From assembly GCA_036960485.1 (NCBI GenBank), contig JBALXS010000152.1, positions 1 through 10,018 on the forward strand: a DNA stretch of 10,018 bases. Direction: 5' to 3'. The stretch comes from Rs1 sp036960485 (GTDB lineage: Bacteria > Pseudomonadota > Gammaproteobacteria > Pseudomonadales > Balneatricaceae). The notes beneath the pieces are model-generated. The model saw only the letters and a list, made by a program, of their open reading frames with translations. It did not search any database and was not told the origin of the DNA. Below are positions 1-6,811 of the stretch, one piece after another (within the stretch, counting starts at the first letter, position 1; every line of letters starts with the position of its first letter). The position numbers and the translations under genes were made by a program.

Positions 1-1
1 A

Positions 2-940
2 CCTTTTCTGCGCAGCCAAACTGGGTTAAATATGCATAGCGTACCCAGTACTGATTTAGTCAGTAATCCAGCGCTTTACCTAAAACGCGAAACACCGACA
101 CTGCTGGTTTCTTTTGCACGCTCCGGTAATAGTCCAGAAAGTGTAGCGGCTGTAGAAATGCTTGATCAATTAGTGGATCAAAGTTATCACCTGTTTATAA
201 CGTGTAATCCTCAAGGGCATTTGGCGATATCGGCAAAAGGACAAGCACAGCGGCTATGTGTATTAATGCCTAGCGTTACCAACGATCAAAGTTTTGCCAT
301 GACATCGAGCTACTCTTGTATGTATCTGTGTGCGCTACACTGTTTTGAGCGGCGCTCTAGTGAAGTGAAAGATCAACAACGTCGTGATTTAAGTGATTTT
401 TGCCGACGCTTAATTACCCCTTATATAGAGCGCAGTCAAACCTTAGCTGCAACGCCACCACAGCGCTTAGTCTTTTTAGGCAGCGGTGGTTTACAAGGCA
501 ATGCTAAAGAAGCAGCACTCAAATGTATGGAGCTAACCGCAGGTCAGCTTATAGCAACACACGATTCTTCTTTAGGCTTTCGTCACGGCCCTAAATTCAT
601 CGTTAACCAACATACCTTAGTAGTGGTGCTGCGCTCTAACGATACCTACACCCAGCAGTATGACGATGATATTATTGCAGAATTGCGCAGTGATGGTGTT
701 GCTGATGTATTAGTACTTAGTGGTGAAACTATCGTTAGTGAAATACCACAATTAAGCCTTAATAACGCAAACCTTGCGGATGTTTATCAAGGGTTAGCTT
801 GGGTAATGTTCTCACAAATTTTTGGCTTTCATCTCGCAATTAGTTTAGGCTTAAGCCCTGATAATCCTTGTCCTAGTGGCGAGGTCAACCGCGTCGTACA
901 AGGTGTGACTATTCATCCGGTAACTAATCATCATGACTAA
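2..940 (+). CDS. agaS: AgaS-type SIS-domain amino-sugar-phosphate deaminase/isomerase (5' end cut by window)
   Basis: Cytoplasmic SIS (sugar isomerase) protein. Family knowledge: AgaS converts galactosamine-6-phosphate to tagatose-6-phosphate plus ammonia in the GalNAc/galactosamine pathway. The frame is open to the left edge of the window, and the residues before the first ATG (position 32) match the family (TGLN before MHSVPSTDL). That ATG is therefore internal: about 312 residues are visible and roughly 70-75 are missing. The first SIS phosphosugar loop is seen as SFARSGNSPES. The second SIS domain carries GSGGLQGNAKEAALKC and FRHGPK, and the C-terminal end SGEVNRVVQGVTIHP is characteristic of AgaS. 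It overlaps the following deacetylase gene by 8 bp (ATGACTAA), so the two are translated as one operon. The alternative, a NagB-II glucosamine-6-P deaminase, fits less well because that family lacks this C-terminal signature. The family call is firm; the exact hexosamine is inferred. Confidence 0.92.
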   Translation, partial: PFLRSQTGLNMHSVPSTDLVSNPALYLKRETPTLLVSFARSGNSPESVAAVEMLDQLVDQSYHLFITCNPQGHLAISAKGQAQRLCVLMPSVTNDQSFAMTSSYSCMYLCALHCFERRSSEVKDQQRRDLSDFCRRLITPYIERSQTLAATPPQRLVFLGSGGLQGNAKEAALKCMELTAGQLIATHDSSLGFRHGPKFIVNQHTLVVVLRSNDTYTQQYDDDIIAELRSDGVADVLVLSGETIVSEIPQLSLNNANLADVYQGLAWVMFSQIFGFHLAISLGLSPDNPCPSGEVNRVVQGVTIHPVTNHHD

Positions 941-2105
941 AACAACCACCCTCAAAGTGGCACGGCTTTTCACTGAACAGGGCGTACTTGAAAATGCACA
1001 CATCACTTTTAACGAAAACATTCTCTCTTTCGATACTACTGACATTAGTACTGATAACCACGCTAAAGATAATAACGCGCTAGAAGACTTTTCAGATTGT
1101 TGGCTAATTCCAGGCTTAATTGACACTCACGCTCATGGTGCTATGGGCGCCGATGTAATGGACGCTACCCATGAAAGCCTGACCACTATGTCGAAATATT
1201 ATGCCAGCATCGGCGTGGTAGCTTTTTTACCGACAACAATGACCGCAGCTAAAGAAGATATTTGTGCAGCGTTACAGCAAATTCATTTATCCAAACAACG
1301 AGGAGTACCGGGCGCTGAAATTTTAGGAGCTTACCTTGAAGGGCCTTTTTTCAATGCTATCTATAAAGGTGCACAGCCGCAAGAGCACTTTTTATCGATT
1401 AACCGTTCACAACTTGATGAGTTTTTAGATGCCGCTCAAGGTAGCTTAGTTTCTATTGCACTAGCGCCAGAGCAACCATTAGCACTCGAATTAATACCTT
1501 ACTTAAAACAACAAGGTATACGCATTATGCTTGGTCATACTAATGCAGATTTTGAACAAACGACAGCTGCCCTAAATGCTGGTGCTGACGGTGTAGTACA
1601 CTGCTTCAACGGTATGCGCGGCTTACACCACCGTGAACCAGGGGTGGTAGGTGCCGCTTTAGCTTGCCCACATTGTTATACAGAGTTAATTGCTGATGGT
1701 GAACATGTGCATAAAGCAATACTGAAGCTTTGCTACCAATTAAAAGGTAGTAAGTACATTAACTTAATTACTGACTCAGTTCCCAGCAGCGGCTTAGAAG
1801 ATGGCCAGTATTTTTTAGGCAAAGTGCCTATAACCATCAAAGAAGGTATTGCAAGAACTTTGCAAGGAAGCTTAGCTGGCAGTACTTTAAAATTACTGCA
1901 AGCGGTACAAAATACTGCACTATGGTTTGATATAGATTTACAAGAAGCCCTGAAAATGGCATCACTTACCCCTGCAACAATGCTTGGCTTAGAGCAACAA
2001 TGTGGTAGCATAAAAATTGGCAAGCAAGCAAGTTTCACCCTAATTGATAAAAACTTTAATGTGCAAAGAACTTGGGTACAAGGACATATTGTCTACCAAA
2101 AATAA
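933..2105 (+). CDS. nagA: N-acetylglucosamine/galactosamine-6-phosphate deacetylase (NagA/AgaA type)
   Basis: Cytoplasmic amidohydrolase-superfamily enzyme that removes acetate from N-acetylhexosamine-6-phosphate. Its 390 residues are close to the family's usual 375-390. Visible motifs in order: metal-site motif DTHAHG (H66, H68); YLEGPF with metal ligand E136; GHT with H202; VVHCFNGM with H223; and the catalytic Asp in LITDSVPSSG (D281). LAGSTL near 314-319 is also typical. All metal and catalytic residues expected for NagA are present. The ATG lies inside the end of agaS (8-bp overlap). No good Shine-Dalgarno sequence precedes it, so translation is probably coupled to agaS. Pairing with AgaS rather than NagB makes GalNAc-6-P the more likely substrate (an AgaA role), but the protein family alone does not separate GlcNAc-6-P from GalNAc-6-P. 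Confidence 0.93.
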   Translation: MTKTTTLKVARLFTEQGVLENAHITFNENILSFDTTDISTDNHAKDNNALEDFSDCWLIPGLIDTHAHGAMGADVMDATHESLTTMSKYYASIGVVAFLPTTMTAAKEDICAALQQIHLSKQRGVPGAEILGAYLEGPFFNAIYKGAQPQEHFLSINRSQLDEFLDAAQGSLVSIALAPEQPLALELIPYLKQQGIRIMLGHTNADFEQTTAALNAGADGVVHCFNGMRGLHHREPGVVGAALACPHCYTELIADGEHVHKAILKLCYQLKGSKYINLITDSVPSSGLEDGQYFLGKVPITIKEGIARTLQGSLAGSTLKLLQAVQNTALWFDIDLQEALKMASLTPATMLGLEQQCGSIKIGKQASFTLIDKNFNVQRTWVQGHIVYQK

Positions 2106-2180
2106 TTTTCCTAAAACTTCGAGCCGCTACCTAGCTAGTTGGCTTAAGTGGCGAATATTATCTCTAGCACAGCGTTCTCA

Positions 2181-2206
2181 GTCCTTTCTAGGACGGTTGT
2201 TTTTTT
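2181..2206 (+). terminator. candidate Rho-independent terminator after nagA
   Basis: Arms GTCCT and AGGAC form a 5-bp stem around a TTCT loop (2181-2194). A T-rich run follows, broken by one G (2197-2206). It lies 76 bp after the nagA stop and is correctly oriented for the agaS-nagA operon. The stem is short, so termination may be weak. Confidence 0.45.
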
Positions 2207-2437
2207 ATCAAAATTTGTTGCTGTTGTTTAATTATGATTCATTGCTACTTACTCATAATATAGCCATAATTACCCTCTTACAAAAATATGTATGTATTCA
2301 ACATCAAGAAACGTCTTTACACTGACTATTTTTCATAACACTGGTTAAAAATCTAAGCGTATAGCCTTCATGCAATTCGTTCATAAATCGAGCAATGAAA
2401 ATTAATGTCTCTTAATCAATACATAAACACTTTTATT

Positions 2438-2466
2438 TTTAAATTGATTTGCACTGAATATATGAT
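2438..2466 (+). promoter_or_regulatory. possible sigma70-type promoter for the TRAP binding-protein/GGDEF-EAL operon
   Basis: TATGAT at 2461-2466 resembles a -10 box and sits 17 bp after TTTAAA at 2438-2443, a weak -35 (4 of 6 consensus matches). The predicted start of transcription, near 2473, would place the inverted repeat at 2476-2496 immediately downstream. The surroundings are very AT-rich, so chance matches are likely. Confidence 0.3.
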
Positions 2467-2475
2467 ACCTTTACG

Positions 2476-2496
2476 TTCTAGGAATAACTCCTAGAA
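2476..2496. promoter_or_regulatory. perfect 8-bp inverted repeat, possible operator or leader hairpin
   Basis: Arms TTCTAGGA (2476-2483) and TCCTAGAA (2489-2496) are exact reverse complements separated by ATAAC. The repeat lies 46 bp before the ATG of the TRAP binding protein and just downstream of the possible promoter. Its size and symmetry suit a dimeric repressor site or a short 5'-leader hairpin. No T-run follows directly, so a terminator is unlikely. The same octamer TTCTAGGA also occurs at 2186-2193 within the candidate terminator, possibly by chance. Confidence 0.45.
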
Positions 2497-2542
2497 AAAG
2501 TACTGTTTTTATCCATTTGTAGCACAAACTAAAGGTTGATAG

Positions 2543-3610
2543 ATGAGTTATTATAGATGCAAATTAGCGACTATTTTAGTTTTTACCGTAAGCTTAAGCA
2601 TTTTACTATCAGCTTGTACGAAAAAAGAACCCGCCGTATTTAACTGGCAACTTCAATCTCAAGCTAATAGCCATACTATAGATTTCAAAGAACTACAGAC
2701 TTTTGCGAACCAGGTAACCGTAATGAGTGCTGGGCGCTTAAATATTACTGTACATGCCAGTGGCAAAGTCACTTCTGGATCTGATATTTATTCGGCTGTG
2801 CAACAAGGCACTGTTGAAATGGGGAATGGCTGGCCGAATTGGTGGTCAGGAAAAAACCCTGCTTGGGCACTTCTTAATGCTGGCCCATTCGATTTCATGA
2901 ATATTGATGCCTCAATGATGTTCTTCCTAGCCGGTGAAGGCACTGCATTAGCGAACTCCCTGTCAAACCCACATGGTATTCTTTGGCGCCCTGCTTGGTG
3001 GCCGGGTATGGAGTTTGGATTACTTTCTAATGAGCCAATAAGTAGTTTAGCTGATCTGAAAGCGAAGAAAGTGCGTATTGGCCCAGGTTTACCTAGTGAG
3101 GTACTGTCAGCAGCTAGTGGCGCTTATACTATCCCATTACTCCCTGAAGAGATTAAACCTGCTTTAGCAAGTGGAGATCTCGATGCTGTAGAATGGACAA
3201 CCGCAACCGGCGCTTGGGAATTAGGTTTAAACGATATCAGCAAACATGCAATTGTACCGGCTATTTGGCAGCCTTCAGTGCTAGCTGATTTTTTAATCAA
3301 CGAAAAAGCTTACGCATTACTACCTAAAGATTTACAGGCAATTTTAGAATCAGCAATTAAAGCTTATACTCTGGACACCACTTTAAAAGCAAAAGTAACA
3401 GATTTTGAATCGATGAATAATTTCATTCAAAACGGAACTACTATAAATAAGTGGAGCCCTGCAGATTTAGAAAGATGGCGAATTGCGACAGATAAAATAA
3501 TGACTAGCTACGCTCAGAAAAGCACTATAAACAAAGAAATTATTGAAAAGAAAGCGGCTTTTAAAGCGCAATACAATGCTTACTATCGATGGTTCGGTAG
3601 TTATGAGTAG
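2543..3610 (+). CDS. TRAP-type (DctP family) periplasmic solute-binding lipoprotein
   Basis: Predicted periplasmic, lipid-anchored solute-binding protein of the TRAP/DctP family; these usually bind organic acids or sugar acids. The N-terminus has a lipoprotein signal: a hydrophobic stretch at about residues 9-22, then lipobox LSAC with Cys25. Mature-domain family features include DLKAKKVRIG, with the Arg (R178) that in this family contacts the ligand carboxylate, and GDLDAVEWTTATG (211-223), then ADFLINEKAYALLP and a helical C-terminus. Its 355 residues are normal for the family. The ATG is supported by AAAGG seven bases upstream. No DctQ or DctM membrane subunit lies on either side in this window. 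The next gene, six bases on, is a membrane GGDEF-EAL protein, so a sensing role is more likely than transport (inferred). The ligand cannot be read from sequence. The TRAP-type family is firm. Confidence 0.92.
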   Translation: MSYYRCKLATILVFTVSLSILLSACTKKEPAVFNWQLQSQANSHTIDFKELQTFANQVTVMSAGRLNITVHASGKVTSGSDIYSAVQQGTVEMGNGWPNWWSGKNPAWALLNAGPFDFMNIDASMMFFLAGEGTALANSLSNPHGILWRPAWWPGMEFGLLSNEPISSLADLKAKKVRIGPGLPSEVLSAASGAYTIPLLPEEIKPALASGDLDAVEWTTATGAWELGLNDISKHAIVPAIWQPSVLADFLINEKAYALLPKDLQAILESAIKAYTLDTTLKAKVTDFESMNNFIQNGTTINKWSPADLERWRIATDKIMTSYAQKSTINKEIIEKKAAFKAQYNAYYRWFGSYE

Positions 3611-3616
3611 CTTCGT

Positions 3617-5890
3617 TTGAGCACGTTAACAACCCGTTTATTTATTATATTAAGTGTTATTACTGTTATCGTAATGACCAGCTTTGTTGCTGTACGCTAC
3701 CAATCGAATGTCAATATAATGCAATCTGCATTACAAGAGCGTAGTGTCTCTGTCGCGCGAAGAGTAGCGACATCTGTGCAACTTACTATCTGGAATATTT
3801 ATAAGAAATCGTATGAAAGACGCTATTCGGCAGAGTTTGCAGCGGCGATTTTAGATGCAGAAATGCAATCTCCTTTTGTACTTGGCATTAAAATATTAGG
3901 CAACTTTGATCATTTGTATACAGGAAAGCTTAAAGTCAGTAATCATGCTGTGCCTTACATTCCAGAATTGCATGATAAAATATGGATATCTAACGATAAG
4001 CGCTTACGTTACCCTGTTCGTGAGGGAACAATGACTATCGGCAATATCGAAATCATTTACGATGATGCAGGATTCGCCGCCAATTTACACGACAGCCTGG
4101 TTATAGATATCACACAGGTCGCGATAGTAGGCTTACTGTTCGTTCTTTCACTTTACCTAATACTCAGGCGAGCATTAGTTTTACCTCTGCAATCTTTACA
4201 ACTAGCCCACCAAGCTTTAAACGCTTTAGATGAAGCTGTGCTTATGGTTAACGACGTCGGTTTATTAATTGATGTCAATCCCAGCTATCGAAAGATGACT
4301 CTCTTTTCCTCCGAGAATGTTCTCAATCACCGCCCTTCGCTATACGCAAAAGAGCATCCTAAATTATCGATTATCGAGTTAGTTTATTTGGATGCAAATT
4401 CAGAAAATCACTGGTCGGGAGAGGTTGTTTGTCAACGTAAAGGTGGTAGTGAATTTCCAGGTTGGCTAAATGTCCATAAAGTGGTTAGCAAAGATAACTC
4501 AATTCGCTATGTTGCAGTTTTAAATGACATAGAGGAAAAATTAAAAACACAACACAATTTACATCAACTTGCATATTTCGATACATTAACCACTGTGCCA
4601 AATCGTTATTCATTTATGCAAAATATTAAACTAGAAATTGAGAACTCAAATCAAACTAAATCAAATTTAGCGCTATTTTTCATCGATTTAGATAATTTCA
4701 AATGGACAAATGACAGTTTTGGCCACCAGTTAGGTGACAAGCTACTCATTGAGTTAAGTAATCGTTTTAATTTACAATTAGGCCCAAATGAAACTCTTTA
4801 TCGTATTGGGGGCGACGAATTTACAATTATTGCTAAGCACTTCGAAGGTGATAATTACTTAGTCGATTTTGCAAAAAAATTAATAGAACAAGCTTCTAAA
4901 GATTTAACAATTGACGGCCATGTATTACGTCCAGGTGCAAGTATTGGCATTGCTACTTACCCAAAAGATGCAAATGACTCACAAGAGCTAATAAAGCACG
5001 CAGACTCAGCCATGTTCGAAGCTAAGCAACAAGGGCGTAGTCAAGTTTGTTTTTTCTCTCATGACACCGAAAATAGAAGAGTTCAAAACTTACAAATCAT
5101 TAATGATTTACAACAGGCATTACAAACTGATGAATTCTCGCTATACCTGCAACCTAAAGTATCACTTTGCAAAGAGCAATTTGTAACTCGCAGTGTTGAA
5201 GCTTTAATTCGCTGGCATCGAGACGGGAAAATTCTCTACCCTCCGGATTTATTTATTCCAATCGCAGAGCAAAACAATTTAATTTGTGATATTGGCTATT
5301 GGGTTATCGAGAAAGCGTGCAAGCAAATCAAAGAATGGCACTTATTAGGTATTAACGATATCAGCATCGCTATCAACCTATCTCCTAAGCAATTGAAAGA
5401 CGAAAAGTTATTTTATTTTCTGAGAGATGCTGTGAAAGAGTATCAAATTCAACCTGGCGAATTAGAACTAGAAATAACCGAAAGTGCGGTTATTGAAGAT
5501 ATTAATAGCTCAATTTACACATTAAAGCGTTTAAGGTCTTTAGGTTTTACTATTGCTATGGATGACTTTGGCACAGGCTATTCTTCTTTGAGCTACCTCA
5601 AGCAACTTCCAATAGATGTGTTAAAAATCGATCGCTCTTTCATTAGTAAAATTCCAAATGACTCAGATGACGTTGCTATTGTAAAAGCGATTTTCTCTAT
5701 GGCAAAAGCATTGAGTATATCAGTCGTCGCAGAAGGGATTGAAACACGAGAGCAATTAGACTTTTTAATAGCCAATCAATGTCAAGTAGGTCAAGGTTTC
5801 TATTTTTCTAAACCTCTGCAAGCTGACCATTTTGTGCGTTGGTTACAAAAAGATTCGCCAGAGCTTTTAGCACTAATGTCACTATCCTGA
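3617..5890 (+). CDS. membrane sensor PAS-GGDEF-EAL protein (c-di-GMP synthase/phosphodiesterase)
   Basis: A 757-residue inner-membrane signalling protein. Order of parts: transmembrane helix 1 (about 8-26), periplasmic domain (about 27-165), transmembrane helix 2 (about 166-184), PAS domain (about 198-308, with ENHWSGEVV and DIEEK), GGDEF domain (about 315-480) and EAL domain (about 492-745). The GGDEF domain has FDTLTTVPNR, D357 and an intact RIGGDEF at 396-402. The RxxD product-inhibition site upstream of it is missing (GPNE is found). The EAL domain has E528 (EALIR), N587, E619, D649/D650 (DDFGTG), K670, E706 and Q726, so phosphodiesterase activity is expected; cyclase activity is possible. 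The TTG start gives a complete first membrane helix. The first in-frame ATG (residue 20) would cut that helix. The start lies six bases after the TRAP gene's stop and has only a weak Shine-Dalgarno, suggesting coupled translation. Its partner is probably the upstream binding protein. Confidence 0.94.
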   Translation: MSTLTTRLFIILSVITVIVMTSFVAVRYQSNVNIMQSALQERSVSVARRVATSVQLTIWNIYKKSYERRYSAEFAAAILDAEMQSPFVLGIKILGNFDHLYTGKLKVSNHAVPYIPELHDKIWISNDKRLRYPVREGTMTIGNIEIIYDDAGFAANLHDSLVIDITQVAIVGLLFVLSLYLILRRALVLPLQSLQLAHQALNALDEAVLMVNDVGLLIDVNPSYRKMTLFSSENVLNHRPSLYAKEHPKLSIIELVYLDANSENHWSGEVVCQRKGGSEFPGWLNVHKVVSKDNSIRYVAVLNDIEEKLKTQHNLHQLAYFDTLTTVPNRYSFMQNIKLEIENSNQTKSNLALFFIDLDNFKWTNDSFGHQLGDKLLIELSNRFNLQLGPNETLYRIGGDEFTIIAKHFEGDNYLVDFAKKLIEQASKDLTIDGHVLRPGASIGIATYPKDANDSQELIKHADSAMFEAKQQGRSQVCFFSHDTENRRVQNLQIINDLQQALQTDEFSLYLQPKVSLCKEQFVTRSVEALIRWHRDGKILYPPDLFIPIAEQNNLICDIGYWVIEKACKQIKEWHLLGINDISIAINLSPKQLKDEKLFYFLRDAVKEYQIQPGELELEITESAVIEDINSSIYTLKRLRSLGFTIAMDDFGTGYSSLSYLKQLPIDVLKIDRSFISKIPNDSDDVAIVKAIFSMAKALSISVVAEGIETREQLDFLIANQCQVGQGFYFSKPLQADHFVRWLQKDSPELLALMSLS

Positions 5891-5988
5891 TTATTAGCGT
5901 AAAGACTAAAGCGAATCCTCTGTATCATACTTCACATTTTTAAACTGCATAATGGTTACTCGTAGTATAAAAACCCTATATATATGCA

Positions 5989-6009
5989 TATAATAGCTTT
6001 TCTTATAAT
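5989..6009 (+). promoter_or_regulatory. two TATAAT -10-like boxes before the SDR gene
   Basis: Exact TATAAT hexamers occur at 5989-5994 and 6004-6009, ahead of the ATG at 6025. Neither has a clear -35 box at 16-18 bp. No Shine-Dalgarno is seen before the ATG (GACAGTATTTATTT). If the downstream box is used, the leader would be only about 8-9 bases. The region is AT-rich, so at least one of these may be a chance match. Confidence 0.4.
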
Positions 6010-6024
6010 CGACAGTATTTATTT

Positions 6025-6753
6025 ATGAAGCAAGTAGCGATAGTCACAGGCGGATCTAAGGGTATTGGCTTAGCCATTGTCAAACTTTTCATCCAAGCTC
6101 AATACAAAGTATATAATTTAGATATATCAGCCTCAACATGCGGTGAACACTACCACTGTGATATGAGTGATTTTTCGCAAGTACAATCTTCTATTAATAG
6201 AATTATTAAAATTGAACAACGCTTAGATGTTTTAGTTTGCAACGCAGGCATCCACCTATCCGCTGATATAGAAAACACTTCAGAAGCGAATTTTGACCAA
6301 CTTTTTGCCATTAATGTAAAAGGTGCATACGCTGCAATTCAAGTAGCTCTAGCACCTATGAAATCCCAAAATAAAGGATCTGTCGTTATTGTAGGTTCTG
6401 ATCAATCTGTAATTGCCAAAAATAACTCTTTTGCTTATAACCTATCAAAGCATGCCCTAGCTTCAATCTGCAAAACTACTGCTCTGGATTATGCCAAATA
6501 CAACATCAGAGTAAACGCAATTTGCCCTGGGACTATAGAAACTCCGCTATACCATAATGCTATTGATAAATACTGTAAGAGCTCAGGTGCTGATAAAAAT
6601 GAAGTTCATGCCCAAGAGGCAGCACTTCAACCACTTGGACGATTAGGTCAACCTGAAGAAGTGGCAGAGTACGTCTTGTTTTTAGCGAGTGATAAAGCTA
6701 GTTTCACCACTGGTAGCTTACAGATGATGGACGGCGGATATAGCATCGCTTAG
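6025..6753 (+). CDS. short-chain dehydrogenase/reductase (SDR), probable NAD-dependent sugar or sugar-acid dehydrogenase
   Basis: Cytoplasmic classical SDR of 242 residues. The nucleotide-binding loop TGGSKGIG is at 8-15. D33 at the end of the second strand favours NAD over NADP. NAG is at 73-75, INVKG with N97 follows, catalytic S125 lies in VGSDQS, and Y138-x3-K142 lies in AYNLSK. CPGTIETPL is at 167-175, and the C-terminal GGYSIA is typical. The complete catalytic set N97-S125-Y138-K142 is present. The SDQS segment together with PLYHNAI recalls SDRs of L-fucose/L-rhamnose-type oxidative pathways (from memory). The next gene, a lactonase-like amidohydrolase 58 bp away, points the same way: oxidation of an aldose to a lactone, or of a keto-deoxy acid. 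The substrate is not determined. No Shine-Dalgarno precedes the ATG, but MKQVAIVTGG is the expected N-terminus. Confidence 0.94.
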   Translation: MKQVAIVTGGSKGIGLAIVKLFIQAQYKVYNLDISASTCGEHYHCDMSDFSQVQSSINRIIKIEQRLDVLVCNAGIHLSADIENTSEANFDQLFAINVKGAYAAIQVALAPMKSQNKGSVVIVGSDQSVIAKNNSFAYNLSKHALASICKTTALDYAKYNIRVNAICPGTIETPLYHNAIDKYCKSSGADKNEVHAQEAALQPLGRLGQPEEVAEYVLFLASDKASFTTGSLQMMDGGYSIA

Positions 6754-6811
6754 TTTATACTTGTAACACCTTATTAATTCTAAGTTAACGATACGAAACC
6801 AAGGCTATACT

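Larger units (their letters stand above)
2106..2542. other. 437-bp non-coding gap between nagA and the TRAP binding-protein gene
   Basis: No convincing gene was found here. An open frame running from inside nagA to 2325 has no family resemblance and no ribosome site. The gap holds a candidate terminator for agaS-nagA (2181-2206), a weak promoter-like pair (2438-2466), a perfect inverted repeat (2476-2496) and a good Shine-Dalgarno AAAGG at 2531-2535 for the next gene. The rest is AT-rich with no recognised element. Confidence 0.7.

Noticed and set aside
32..940. ATG at 32 as the true start of the first gene
   Set aside because: The frame stays open to the left edge with AgaS-like residues before this ATG, and the family is about 70-75 residues longer.
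851..1126. Minus-strand frame across the agaS-nagA junction
   Set aside because: It is a shadow of two strongly supported plus-strand genes.
2044..2325. 93-codon frame crossing the end of nagA
   Set aside because: It overlaps nagA in another frame, resembles no known family, has no ribosome site and covers the candidate terminator.
2543..3610. The binding protein as part of a complete TRAP transporter
   Set aside because: No DctQ or DctM sequence is found on either side within the window; a distant transporter cannot be excluded.
3608..3619. Stop-codon read-through giving a fused binding protein-GGDEF-EAL protein
   Set aside because: The frame would allow it, but a periplasmic domain placed before the first membrane helix would reverse the topology and put GGDEF-EAL outside the cytoplasm.
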